From Hahellaceae bacterium (lineage in GTDB: Bacteria; Pseudomonadota; Gammaproteobacteria; Pseudomonadales; Oleiphilaceae), in contig JADJWY010000026.1 of NCBI GenBank assembly GCA_016716085.1, forward strand, positions 1 through 64,000: a DNA stretch of 64,000 bases, in the 5' to 3' direction. Of the stretch, positions 10,104 through 18,506 are shown piece after piece. The notes beneath the pieces are model-generated. The model made no database searches. It was not told the DNA's origin and worked only from the letters and a program-made list of their open reading frames with translations. Made by a program: the position numbers and the translations under genes. Position 1 is the first letter of the stretch, and every line of letters begins with the position of its first letter.

Positions 10104-11462
10104 TCAGCATGTGCTCACATTACGCCGTATCGGTTGCCTTTGCCAGCGCGTCAACGAACGCCACACCCACTCCATAGGACCAAAACGAAAATAGGAGAGC
10201 CATAGATGGCTCCACGCGAGTTGAAGCAGCCACACAGCGAGTACAACATAGTAAAGTTGATACCGTTCCAGCTGCCCAAACCAGGCCAGGCCAGCGCCCG
10301 TAAACAGGAACAGTGCGATCAGGCTCTGTGCCAGATAGTTTGTCAGTGCCATTTGGCCCGTGCAGGCAAACAGATGAAGTAAATCCCTTAACCAGCCACT
10401 GCGAACCATCAGCATAATGGCTGCAACATGCCCCAGCGTCATCGGAATGCGACCTAGGTCATAGGTCACGGTGGTTGCCAACATTAACGCTTTCAGTTCA
10501 AATCTGTGCTGGATCTGCCAAATGGTTTCAAACCCGTTAACCAGTAGCCCGATTCCCCAGCCAAGCCCAAGCACCCACAGGTAACGACGCTTAGACCATT
10601 GGGCGGTGAGAAACCCCGTTTTCACGAGCGCCATGCCCAGCAACATCATACCGAGGACTTCCAATATTCCCTGGGGGAACAGGTATTCAGTTTGCATGAA
10701 ATAGAACTCTTCGCTTGTGGTCTCAAATGCTGAGGCATAACTGCCACGCTTGCCCTCGATGGTTTCAGCCTGATCTTCCGCCGTGGGTGTATCGTAGGCC
10801 ACCCATGCCTCATAGTGCTCAATTTTTTGCTGCTGCTGACGCGACAATGTGTTGCCTTCCGCCCTTTCTTGCTGGAACGCAATCGCCTTATTTTGGAGGC
10901 CGGTGAACTCCTTGTAGGTTTGCAAACCCATGATCGTCTGCAGACACAACAACGGAATCGCCACCCACAGAAGTCTCGACACTCGTAGATGGCGAAAAAG
11001 GTACAGAATCAGGCCCACCAACCCATACAGGAAGAGGATGTCGCCGTACCACAGAAGCAGGTAGGCATCCAGCAGTCCAAAGACAATTAACCAAAGCGTG
11101 CGGCGATAATACAAAACGACGGAGTCTGTCCCGGCCCGCTCCAGTCGCTGGGTATACAAGACAACACCGGCTCCGAACAGTAAGGTGAAGAGGCCGCGAA
11201 AAACGCCTTCAACAGAGAGGGAGGTAATCCCCCAAACAAGTAAATTCACGCCTTCGGCCCCACCCGCCTGGGTGGGATCGTAATAAGCATTCGGCAAACC
11301 AAAGGCAACGATATTCATCAGTAGTATGCCAAGCACACTGATACCACGCAGAACATCCAGTGCAATGATACGCTCATTGCCCTGTGAGAAGGCAGCGGGG
11401 AGGGCTGCCGTCGGCACTTGGAACATATAGATACTACTCGTAAGCATCCTTGCGTAACGCAA
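10104..11462 (-). CDS. DUF418-family membrane protein (YeiB-like)
   Basis: A 452-residue polytopic protein. The family opening IIALDVLRGISVLGILLMNI is followed by several membrane helices, a polar loop at about residues 190-260, and the C-terminal DUF418 domain with GQMALTNYLAQSLIA and FRFGPMEWVWRSLTRW. DUF418 proteins are putative inner-membrane acyl- or solute-transfer proteins of unknown activity. The start is uncertain: TTG 11462, or ATG codons 15 and 36 bases further in, none with a strong ribosome site. It is transcribed in the same direction as the lipoprotein gene before it. Confidence 0.85.
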   Translation of the reverse strand: MRYARMLTSSIYMFQVPTAALPAAFSQGNERIIALDVLRGISVLGILLMNIVAFGLPNAYYDPTQAGGAEGVNLLVWGITSLSVEGVFRGLFTLLFGAGVVLYTQRLERAGTDSVVLYYRRTLWLIVFGLLDAYLLLWYGDILFLYGLVGLILYLFRHLRVSRLLWVAIPLLCLQTIMGLQTYKEFTGLQNKAIAFQQERAEGNTLSRQQQQKIEHYEAWVAYDTPTAEDQAETIEGKRGSYASAFETTSEEFYFMQTEYLFPQGILEVLGMMLLGMALVKTGFLTAQWSKRRYLWVLGLGWGIGLLVNGFETIWQIQHRFELKALMLATTVTYDLGRIPMTLGHVAAIMLMVRSGWLRDLLHLFACTGQMALTNYLAQSLIALFLFTGAGLAWFGQLERYQLYYVVLAVWLLQLAWSHLWLSYFRFGPMEWVWRSLTRWQRQPIRRNVSTC

Positions 11463-11586
11463 GCTTCAAAGGATGGTGTTTAGAGGCAAATTTGGGATGT
11501 CAGACGCACCGTCTGACCGACGGCGCGCAGGGTATAGGATAATTCGTGTTTGGGCAATATCGGTCAAAGCGTATGGCGGAGCGTGT

Positions 11587-11877
11587 TTACGACTCGCACG
11601 CCTGATCTTTATAATCCGGCAAGATAGAGACGTTTTTAAACCCATGGGCTTCGGCGTCCAAGAAGCTAACATCGTGAATCGTGTAGATATTGATGCTCGT
11701 GGTTTCACCACCACACATCGTTGCAACCGCTGCGCCTGTATCACCCTTCTGGCCACAAATCACATCGATCCCAACATCGGTGTTCAAGGTGGAGTTTTGA
11801 GTGTCAGTTAAAGTCGTTCCGTTGCCGGAACAACCCGAGAGTAAAAGCAGCGTGAGGGCAAAATAGCCAAATTTCAT
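11587..11877 (-). CDS. Small lipoprotein
   Basis: A 96-residue protein with a lipoprotein signal peptide, LTLLLLSGCSG, with Cys16 as the expected lipidated residue. The mature part is short, has further Cys residues (DVICGQKGD, ATMCGGET, QACES) that could form disulphides, and resembles no family I recognise. It is probably anchored in the outer or inner membrane. Shadow frames on both strands overlap it, but this one has the only meaningful signal. Confidence 0.65.
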   Translation of the reverse strand: MKFGYFALTLLLLSGCSGNGTTLTDTQNSTLNTDVGIDVICGQKGDTGAAVATMCGGETTSINIYTIHDVSFLDAEAHGFKNVSILPDYKDQACES

Positions 11878-12081
11878 GTCATGTCCTTATCAAACATAAA
11901 ATGTGTTGCAACAATCGATTCATAAATCCTTGTCCGTCCCTGCACGCTAAAGGAGCCGCGGTGCCTTTGCAAGTGACCTAATTCAGGCCCTGTCGGATTA
12001 TTTCCACAACGTGATCTCAGCTCCCAATTGATGTTTGAGCCAATCCATTTTCTATGAGAAGAAGGCTGAACAGCTTGCAAC

Positions 12082-12465
12082 CTATGCACTGATTCTCGCC
12101 GTGACCTGAATTTCGATTTTCATGTCATCATTCAACAAGCGCGCCTCAAACATGGTTGCTGCAGGCCTTACCTCACCGAGCCATTTTTTTAGTACGGGCC
12201 AGCAGGTTTCAAAATCGTTCCGGTCTGGAAGAATATAGGTAACCCGAACAATATTCGTTATATCGGTGCCCGCCTGTTTGAGCACCGCACTTATATTCTT
12301 GAAACACTGATCGGCCTGTATCGCGACATCACGACTGATGGTCATCTCCGCGTAGTTGTATCCGGTGGTACCTGAAACAAAGACATATTCACCATCGATC
12401 ACCGCTCTCGAATAACCAATGTTCGCCTCGAAATCAGAGCCTGACGAAATTAATACACGGCTCAC
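12082..12465 (-). CDS. RidA/YjgF-family protein
   Basis: A 127-residue protein with the RidA fold markers GEYVFVSGTTGYNY, QADQCFKNISAVLKQAG and VRPAATMFEARLL; the family arginine is in the VRPA segment. RidA enzymes hydrolyse reactive enamine/imine intermediates; this subgroup may have another substrate. The start is GTG 12465, which overlaps the stop of the preceding gene (GTGA), so the two are translationally coupled. It is the last gene of the small-enzyme operon. Confidence 0.88.
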   Translation of the reverse strand: MSRVLISSGSDFEANIGYSRAVIDGEYVFVSGTTGYNYAEMTISRDVAIQADQCFKNISAVLKQAGTDITNIVRVTYILPDRNDFETCWPVLKKWLGEVRPAATMFEARLLNDDMKIEIQVTARISA

Positions 12466-13064
12466 CCTTTATCCTCCCGATCACGCGCAGGTAATGCATC
12501 ACGAAACTCATCAAATTTCTTCCATTCCGGAACGGGAGGTTCGTAGTTTTGCTTCGGTACATAGTCAGAATGCGCTACAAGTTGCATTTTGTGTATGTAA
12601 CGGGGGCAAGCCGGGAATACACGTTCAACGGTAATGCGCACCATAAAAACAGCGCCCGCATAGTCGCTACGCAACGGATCGTCAGGACTGATTTTGGCAG
12701 TACCATTCACGCGAAGCCGGCTTTGGTTCTCGAAATCGATGAACAACAGGCCGATGTGGGGATTCACAAGCAGGTTTCCCCAAGTTCTATACATACCATT
12801 GCCGTCATAATCCGGCATGATGAGCGTTTGCTCATCCAGTGTACGCACAAAGCCCGGCAACCCACCTTTATACGAGCACTCGGGACGACCTTGTTCGTCG
12901 GCCGTGGCAACAAACACCATGGCACATTTTTGAATAAATGCTTGATCATCTGCGGTCAGGTGAGACCGCACAATTTTCTCTTGAAGTCGATCCGCTAAGG
13001 GTCTGGTTTCGCGGATATCCTGCAATTGACGCATCCCATCATGAAAAAACGAATCGTCAGTCAT
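12462..13064 (-). CDS. Pyridoxamine 5'-phosphate oxidase-like flavoprotein
   Basis: A 200-residue split-barrel protein. The flavin-binding core includes FVATADEQGRPECSYKGGLP, then LIMPDYDGNGMYRTWGNLLV and IGLLFIDFENQSRLRVNGTA. Such proteins bind FMN or F420-like cofactors and reduce or oxidise small organics; the substrate is unknown. The start ATG 13064 follows AGAGGGTTACGT. Four bases overlap with RidA. Confidence 0.85.
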   Translation of the reverse strand: MTDDSFFHDGMRQLQDIRETRPLADRLQEKIVRSHLTADDQAFIQKCAMVFVATADEQGRPECSYKGGLPGFVRTLDEQTLIMPDYDGNGMYRTWGNLLVNPHIGLLFIDFENQSRLRVNGTAKISPDDPLRSDYAGAVFMVRITVERVFPACPRYIHKMQLVAHSDYVPKQNYEPPVPEWKKFDEFRDALPARDREDKG

Positions 13065-13097
13065 ACGTAACCCTCTTGTGATGGGTGTGGTGGGTTA

Positions 13098-13547
13098 TCA
13101 GGCATATTTCGCCTTCAGCCGTTTATGGCGACGAGCGAATATCCAACGATACACCGGTGTTAGCAAGTGGCCAAGCCACCCCAACCGGCTTTCGAAAAAT
13201 ACGGTATCTCGTACTTTTGCGTCAGGCCCACAAGCGACTATTGTTCGCTCATGTGCCCATACACGGTTAACGAGGGAGCGCGATGACTCTTGAAAGCCAT
13301 CTTTTCCTACTTTCTGGAATTTAAAATGGTGCATGTCAATTGGAATCAGTCCACACACTAAAATCACGCTCGAAAAAAGTTCTTTGCCAATCGGCCACTC
13401 CGAAATAGGCTTTGAATTCCAGGATTTTGGAGTCGTCATCCTTATGAAAGGCGCCAATTCATCATTAACGCCTGACATGCACAAAAGATCAGTGGCTAAC
13501 GTCTCGGCTTCAAGGGGCAATATGCTTTCTATTTCGAATTTGGGCAT
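13098..13547 (-). CDS. SRPBCC-like small protein
   Basis: A 149-residue protein. The C-terminal half has the pattern common in SRPBCC (START-like, ligand-binding) proteins: HERTIVACG, RDTVFFESRLGWLG and PVYRWIFARRHKRL, i.e. two edge strands and the long final helix. The substrate is unknown. It overlaps the upstream acetyltransferase gene by 19 bases and is 33 bases before the PNPOx-like gene. Family assignment is by pattern, not by a catalytic residue. Confidence 0.65.
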   Translation of the reverse strand: MPKFEIESILPLEAETLATDLLCMSGVNDELAPFIRMTTPKSWNSKPISEWPIGKELFSSVILVCGLIPIDMHHFKFQKVGKDGFQESSRSLVNRVWAHERTIVACGPDAKVRDTVFFESRLGWLGHLLTPVYRWIFARRHKRLKAKYA

Positions 13548-14104
13548 GGTTTCAAAGCACTTTTTTGCAGAACCGTCAGATCAATGTTGGGTACTTTGGG
13601 TTTGCCAACGTTTAGGTCTTCGGGATAAGCCAAGATTTGGCCGGTTGTCTGATAGCCGCGGCGCACATAGAACTGGAGCAAATCACGATTTTGTGAAACC
13701 ACCGTCACCTGAAATGTCTTTGAGTAGGTACGTGCGACAGTCTCAGCGAAACCTAATAAATCCTTTCCAAACCCATAGCCATGAAGTAGCGGATCAACCG
13801 CAAAGGTACCAAACTCAGTCGTGTAACCGTAGCGTTTCAGGCCAATGCAGCCCACTAACCTCTCTTCGGCATAGCCGAGGTAAAATTCGGTTGATCCCGC
13901 CGTAATTTCCCACTCCAAATCCTCGATAGCCAGCCGGTCTCCCTGCACCAAGTGCGCTTCCGTCGTCCAGCGCCTTTCGCCCTGTGTGCCTCGGTATGCA
14001 GCGTTAACGAGGTCAACGATGTGACTTAAGCCATTCGTATCCGTTTTTCGAACGCACTTTAATTTGGAATTCTGACGCTTAAACTCATCGCCATCTTCCA
14101 TCAC
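13529..14104 (-). CDS. GNAT-family N-acetyltransferase
   Basis: A 191-residue protein with the GNAT fold: EERLVGCIGLKR (beta4), FGTFAVDPLLHGYGFGKDLL (acetyl-CoA pyrophosphate loop, Q/RxxGxG-like HGYGFG) and LQFYVRRGYQTTG (C-terminal beta-alpha). The acceptor substrate is unknown. It overlaps the NTF2-like gene by 4 bases and the SRPBCC gene by 19 bases. Confidence 0.85.
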   Translation of the reverse strand: MMEDGDEFKRQNSKLKCVRKTDTNGLSHIVDLVNAAYRGTQGERRWTTEAHLVQGDRLAIEDLEWEITAGSTEFYLGYAEERLVGCIGLKRYGYTTEFGTFAVDPLLHGYGFGKDLLGFAETVARTYSKTFQVTVVSQNRDLLQFYVRRGYQTTGQILAYPEDLNVGKPKVPNIDLTVLQKSALKPCPNSK

Positions 14105-14559
14105 GGGGCGTCACTCAGCGTCATTGGTTTGATTGAAATGTTTTTCAGCCCATCGCTTACTTGCCATGCCAAAGCAAATCCTCGTCTTAAAAACCCTCTG
14201 AGGCCACCCGGTGAGTAGGTCACAAACGTTGTGATAGATGAGATCTTCTCGTTAGCAAACTCAATTTTCAGAAGTTGCAGATAGTGGTATTGAAGCCCCA
14301 CCTTTAAGATGTGCGTGGTATCAATCTCAACATGCGCGCGTGAGCCATTTACGGACAAATTCACGATCTCAAGATCCGAACGTTTTATCGCGCTAAATGA
14401 CCAGTTCAATCCCCGTTTAACGTCGCGCTTTCCGATCATGGTCGTCACCGGAAAATGAGGATCGCTGACGACGACGTCTTCTGCCAACAGATCGAGAATG
14501 CCATCTCTATCCTGGTTACGGTATGACTCGATAAAACGTAGTGCTAAATCCTTTTCCAT
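14101..14559 (-). CDS. NTF2-like (SnoaL-type) protein
   Basis: A 152-residue protein, starting at ATG 14559 behind CCAGGAGGTAGC, a strong ribosome site that favours this start over an upstream in-frame one at 14646. The N-terminal helix and following strand (FIESYRNQDRDGILDLLAED) are typical of the cone-shaped NTF2/SnoaL fold, used for isomerases, dehydratases and binding proteins. No clear active-site assignment can be made. Confidence 0.7.
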   Translation of the reverse strand: MEKDLALRFIESYRNQDRDGILDLLAEDVVVSDPHFPVTTMIGKRDVKRGLNWSFSAIKRSDLEIVNLSVNGSRAHVEIDTTHILKVGLQYHYLQLLKIEFANEKISSITTFVTYSPGGLRGFLRRGFALAWQVSDGLKNISIKPMTLSDAP

Positions 14560-14648
14560 GCTACCTCCTGGAAAAATAGGTTTATTTCGACGTCGCAAGC
14601 AGTAAAGTGTGCCAGAAACCAGGGGGCCCAATCTACCGACAAGCATGG

Positions 14649-15104
14649 TTAAGGGTCGTCACTCAGCGCCAATCGAAGCGGGATCATCGCTGACTGGGTA
14701 AACCCATGTCTCGCGTAGAAGCGATGAGCAGAAACATTGTCCCGGTCAGTCAGCAGTGTGACGCGTTTGCAGCCAGACTGTTTTGCTGAACTGATCGCGT
14801 ACTCAATAATCAGGGAACCTACGCCAGCACCACGGTATTCTGGCGAGACAACCATGTCTTCGAATAGTGCGACACGCTCCCCCAAGGCCGTGGAAATCGT
14901 GAAAAGCACATTTATCATGCCAATGATTTTGGAATCAACTTTAGCGACGACAATGTAACCGACCTCAGGGTTTTCGATGATGTACGACAGCCCTCTGGCT
15001 TGTGCTTCCAGGTTTGGCGAAAACTCAATCTCTTGCGACAACAATACACCGAGGAGACGGCTCAGTTCGGGTATGTCTGACGCAATTGCTTTAGTGATGT
15101 TCAT
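14649..15104 (-). CDS. GNAT-family N-acetyltransferase
   Basis: A 151-residue acetyltransferase. The acetyl-CoA loop is in VSPEYRGAGVGSLIIEYAIS (R-G-A-G-V-G), followed by the typical DRDNVSAHRFYARHGF. The start ATG 15104 follows AAAAGGAGCGCGG; longer frames exist upstream but overlap the preceding gene. The substrate is unknown. It is the second acetyltransferase of this operon and is not a close copy of the first. Confidence 0.88.
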   Translation of the reverse strand: MNITKAIASDIPELSRLLGVLLSQEIEFSPNLEAQARGLSYIIENPEVGYIVVAKVDSKIIGMINVLFTISTALGERVALFEDMVVSPEYRGAGVGSLIIEYAISSAKQSGCKRVTLLTDRDNVSAHRFYARHGFTQSAMIPLRLALSDDP

Positions 15105-15599
15105 CCGCGCTCCTTTTTCTACTTGCCACCGTATCGCTGAATTCACATACTTCAATGAGTGGAGCCGGGAACGCCTTTTTAAAGACAAAGGCCTCTGTAG
15201 TTGGGCCAAACGCTTTTAGCGTATTCAATTTTTGCGCAGCTTCTTCAATCGAGGGAATGTGACCGGCCGGAACCCACCACAGTACCATGTGAGCCTCCCC
15301 CATTTTGCCAAACCATTCTTTTTTACGACGCATGATTTCAACATGCGCGGAGCGATAGACGTAATCGTGCAAAGCATCGATCGAATCCCAGAGCGAGAGA
15401 TTCACGATTGTGTCTGCCCCGAAATAATCAATGCCCGTTGCATCCCCTTCTTCAGTTTGCAAGCGCCACACAAACCCCGGGAATCCTCGGCGAGTTTATT
15501 GATCCTGTCGAGATTTGCGACGAAATCTGCAAGCTGCGGCGAATCAATTGGGGCCAAGAGATTGGCGATGTTGAGTTGTGCTATGTGATAGTTGACCAC
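15091..15599 (-). pseudogene. DUF3291 protein, one-base frameshift
   Basis: The start is GTG 15599 after GGGAGCAAACA. The first part reads HIAQLNIANLLAPIDSPQLA and DFVANLDRINKLAEDS. A missing C in a C/G run near 15475 shifts the frame, and FVWRLQTEEGDATGIDYFG continues in the next frame, through LSLWDSIDALHDYVYRSAHV to a stop at 15091. DUF3291 belongs to the dimeric alpha-beta barrel group (antibiotic-monooxygenase-like). It is the first gene of the operon and overlaps the GNAT gene by 14 bases. Only this one base separates it from an intact 169-residue protein, so a sequencing error is possible. Confidence 0.75.
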
Positions 15600-16032
15600 T
15601 GTTTGCTCCCTGAATGAATGACGACTTGGTAAGGCCATGCTTTGATGAGAGTGATAGCCACCCGGCGTCAGAGTGCTCAAACTCTGTATTTGGGAAATCC
15701 CTTGCCTTTAGATAAGTGGCAGTTGCAAATAAACAATCTATGACTATCGTACTCACTGCTAATCTGAATTGACCAAAACGGGAATTGACGATTTTTTAAT
15801 GTGTCGCATGGAGGCACAGACGTTCTCGGACTTCTCTCATACTTCCTTAGCTGCATTGGCTACCGATAAAGCGTTTCTGGATTTCACTTCAAGTGATCGG
15901 CAACCACAGTGAATTCATACTCGTGTCCAGCATTGTAACGCTATTTCCAGAAAAGATTTTTGCTCTTCCGTCGTATTCAGGGGGGGCCTTCAAGGTGCAT
16001 GAACTTGTTATGCTCTGGCACCTCAATCATAA
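15600..16032. other. Intergenic region between divergent units
   Basis: It holds the upstream regions of the minus-strand small-enzyme operon and of plus-strand vapBC. No open frame has a recognisable domain, and no attC-like or attachment site was recognised. Confidence 0.5.
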
Positions 16033-16059
16033 TGTGTAGGTTACTTTATTTTATACACA
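16033..16059 (+). promoter_or_regulatory. Probable VapB/VapBC operator
   Basis: An inverted repeat TGTGTA / TACACA separated by 15 AT-rich bases lies 11-37 bases before the vapB start. Autoregulation by the antitoxin is the rule for vapBC; the assignment is inference from position. Confidence 0.4.
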
Positions 16060-16069
16060 AAGGTAAACA

Positions 16070-16264
16070 ATGCGAACCAACATTGTGATAGATGATCAGC
16101 TTATGGCCGAAGCTCTGAAAGCGACCGGGCTAGCGACTAAAAAACAAGCTGTTGAGGAAGGTCTTAAGGCGCTAATCAGATTAAAAAAACAAGCTGAAAT
16201 AAGGAGTTTGAAAGGCAAACTCAAGTGGGAGGGAGACCTTGACGATATGAGAAAAAATAAATGA
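16070..16264 (+). CDS. vapB: VapB-type antitoxin
   Basis: A 64-residue protein of the DUF2191 VapB group. The N-terminal ribbon-helix-helix RTNIVIDDQLMAEALKATGL is followed by TKKQAVEEGLKALIRL. The basic C-terminus is the part expected to wrap the toxin. It overlaps the toxin gene by four bases (ATGA). The start ATG 16070 follows AAAGGTAAAC. Confidence 0.92.
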   Translation: MRTNIVIDDQLMAEALKATGLATKKQAVEEGLKALIRLKKQAEIRSLKGKLKWEGDLDDMRKNK

Positions 16265-16671
16265 TTGTCGTTGATTCAAGCGTTTGGATAGATTTTTTCA
16301 ACGGCAAGAACACACCCGATGTGGAAACATTGGATAATTTACTGGGCTTTCAAGAAGTTGCGACGGGCGATTTGATAATTTTAGAAGTTTTAAGAGGGTT
16401 CCGTTCGGACAAAGACTATGCAATTGCCAGGAGCCACTTTAGCTCATTGATACAGTTCAACATGCTGAATTCAGAATTAGCGCTAACCGCTGCTGACTTC
16501 TATCGTAAACTGCGCAAAAAAGGTATTACCGTTAGAAAAACGGCTGACGTAATAATCGCAACTTTCTGCATCGCGAATGGACACTCTCTTCTATTTTCAG
16601 ACAGAGATTTTCAACCTTTCGCAGACCATCTGGGCTTGAGGTCTGCGGGGTCTGCAGTTTCCAAAAGCTAA
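16261..16671 (+). CDS. vapC: VapC-type PIN-domain ribonuclease toxin
   Basis: A 136-residue PIN nuclease. Asp5 in VVDSSVWIDFF, the glutamate in IILEVLRGFR, and the aspartates in ADVIIATFC and LLFSDRDF form the four-acid magnesium site. VapC toxins cut tRNA or rRNA. Full length with all catalytic acids present, so probably active and held by VapB. It is followed 77 bases on by the convergent ETF-QO stop. Confidence 0.93.
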   Translation: MIVVDSSVWIDFFNGKNTPDVETLDNLLGFQEVATGDLIILEVLRGFRSDKDYAIARSHFSSLIQFNMLNSELALTAADFYRKLRKKGITVRKTADVIIATFCIANGHSLLFSDRDFQPFADHLGLRSAGSAVSKS

Positions 16672-16748
16672 TTCGACGCTCCTGGTTGAAACGCAGAAGG
16701 TCAGCCGCACTAAGCTTGCCGACTACCTCCTGACCCAATGTGAACACC

Positions 16749-18404
16749 CTACATATCCCCATAATTCGGGCCACTGCCCCCTTCGGGCGCAACCCAGATA
16801 ATATTCTGCGTAGGGTCTTTGATATCGCAGGTTTTGCAGTGCACGCAGTTCTGTGCGTTGATTTGCAGTCGCGGGTTTCCCTCGGGTGACTGAATGATTT
16901 CATAGACTCCCGCAGGGCAGTATCGCTGAGCCGGTTCATCGTAGAGTGGCAGGTTATGATTGATCGGAATGCCTTTGTCTTTTAGCGTTAGATGGCAAGG
17001 TTGATCTTCTTCATGCGAAAGGTTGGCGAGGAAGACCGATGAGAGTTTATCGAAACTCACGACATTATCCGGTTTGGGGTATTGAATCGGCTTGCACTCC
17101 GAAACCGGTTTCAGGCAGGCGTGGTCAGGTGTGCTGTCCTTTAAGGTAAACGGGGTTTTTCCCCGCAGCAGACCAAAATCAATGAAGGTAAATATCGACC
17201 CTATCGTCATGCCGAACCGGTGCATCGCTGGGGCCACATTACGGGCCTGATGCAATTCACGATAGACCCAGGAGGCCTGAATACTCTGCCAGTAATCCGA
17301 CAAAGTTTCCTGCCCCTGAGAACCTTTTGCCAACGCTCGAAATACACTCTCCGCGGCCAGCATTCCGGTTTTCATGGCGGTGTGATTACCTTTGATCTTG
17401 GGATAATTCATAAAGCCCGCTTCACAACCCGACAACAGCCCACCGGGAAAAGTCAGCTCGGGAATAGCCTGTAAGCCCCCCTTACCCAACGCTCGGGCAC
17501 CATAGGCAATACGCTTACCGCCGACCAACAGAGATCGGATAACCGGATGCTGCTTCCAGCGTTGCAGCTCTTCAAAGGGGCTGAGTGTCGGGTTACGGTA
17601 ATTCAGGTCGGTAATCATTCCCAGGGCGACCTGATGATTATCCTTGTGGTAGAGGAAGGCGCCACCGGTCGCGCCATTTTCTTGCAGGGGCCACCCAAAG
17701 GCATGAATCACTTTCCCCGGCTGATGCAGGGCAGGATCGATTTGCCAGATTTCCTTGATACCGAGGGCATAGTGCTGGGTATCGCTGTTACGCTCCAGTC
17801 CAAAACGCTCAATCAATTGTCTACCCAGTTGCCCGCGGCAGCCTTCGGCAAACAGGGTGTATTTACCATAGAGTTCAACGCCCGGTTGAAAGGAGGCTTT
17901 CGCTTGCCCAGTGTGATCACGCCCCATATCCCCTGTTGCCACTCCGATCACCCTGCCCTGCGCGTCAAACAGCACCTCGGTCGCAGCAAAGCCGGGGTAA
18001 ATCTCTACGCCCAGTGCCTCGGCTTCTTTCGCCAGCCAGCGACACACATTCCCCAGGCTAACAATGTAGTTGCCGTGATTGGCATGGACGATTTCAGCCA
18101 GCTTGGTCGGAAAGCGAAAGCTCTGCTTAGCATTGGTGAAGTAGTAAAAATCATCCTGCGTCACTGGCACCCCCAACGGTGCCCCGCGTGCCTTCCAATC
18201 CGGAAACAGCTCGTTGAGGGCTGTCGGTTGCAGAATCGCACCGGACAGCAGATGCCCGCCCATTTCGCTGGCTTTTTCCAGCACACAGACTGAAAAGTCG
18301 CGTTGTTGTTCATTGGCCAGTTGTTTGAAACGGCAGGCCGCTGCAAGGCCGGATGGGCCTCCGCCGACAATAACCAGATCATAGTGCAGTGACTCTCTTT
18401 CCAT
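16749..18404 (-). CDS. Electron transfer flavoprotein-ubiquinone oxidoreductase
   Basis: A complete 551-residue ETF-QO. The FAD-binding motif VGGGPSGLAAACRF lies at about residues 12-25, the quinone/membrane-surface region in the middle, and the C-terminal 4Fe-4S ligands in RYCPAGVYEI and NCVHCKTCDIKDPTQNI. It passes electrons from acyl-CoA dehydrogenases via ETF to ubiquinone at the inner membrane. The start ATG 18404 follows GAGGGAACGCCACC. etfAB are not nearby. The gene directly upstream in the same direction encodes a LuxR regulator. Confidence 0.95.
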   Translation of the reverse strand: MERESLHYDLVIVGGGPSGLAAACRFKQLANEQQRDFSVCVLEKASEMGGHLLSGAILQPTALNELFPDWKARGAPLGVPVTQDDFYYFTNAKQSFRFPTKLAEIVHANHGNYIVSLGNVCRWLAKEAEALGVEIYPGFAATEVLFDAQGRVIGVATGDMGRDHTGQAKASFQPGVELYGKYTLFAEGCRGQLGRQLIERFGLERNSDTQHYALGIKEIWQIDPALHQPGKVIHAFGWPLQENGATGGAFLYHKDNHQVALGMITDLNYRNPTLSPFEELQRWKQHPVIRSLLVGGKRIAYGARALGKGGLQAIPELTFPGGLLSGCEAGFMNYPKIKGNHTAMKTGMLAAESVFRALAKGSQGQETLSDYWQSIQASWVYRELHQARNVAPAMHRFGMTIGSIFTFIDFGLLRGKTPFTLKDSTPDHACLKPVSECKPIQYPKPDNVVSFDKLSSVFLANLSHEEDQPCHLTLKDKGIPINHNLPLYDEPAQRYCPAGVYEIIQSPEGNPRLQINAQNCVHCKTCDIKDPTQNIIWVAPEGGSGPNYGDM

Positions 18405-18471
18405 GGTGGCGTTCCCTCAGTGATGGCTGGATGATGGAAAGAGTGTACGGTGTGCCGCTGTGGTTACCCTT

Positions 18472-18485
18472 CACCCCTGGGGGTG
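18472..18485. promoter_or_regulatory. GC-rich palindrome upstream of ETF-QO
   Basis: CACCCCTGGGGGTG, a 6-bp inverted repeat with a 2-base spacer, lies 68 bases before the ETF-QO start and just after the LuxR gene. A related GGGGGTGA follows at 18494-18501. It could be an activator box of the MalT type or a regulatory hairpin; unproven. Confidence 0.3.
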
Positions 18486-18506
18486 ATTTTACGGGGGTGA
18501 TAAGAC

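Noticed and set aside
12000..16700. Integron cassette array
   Set aside because: Genes are small and unrelated, but they overlap instead of being separated by attC-like repeats, and no integrase is present.
17547..18293. 248-codon plus-strand open frame
   Set aside because: Antisense to ETF-QO; no recognisable domain.
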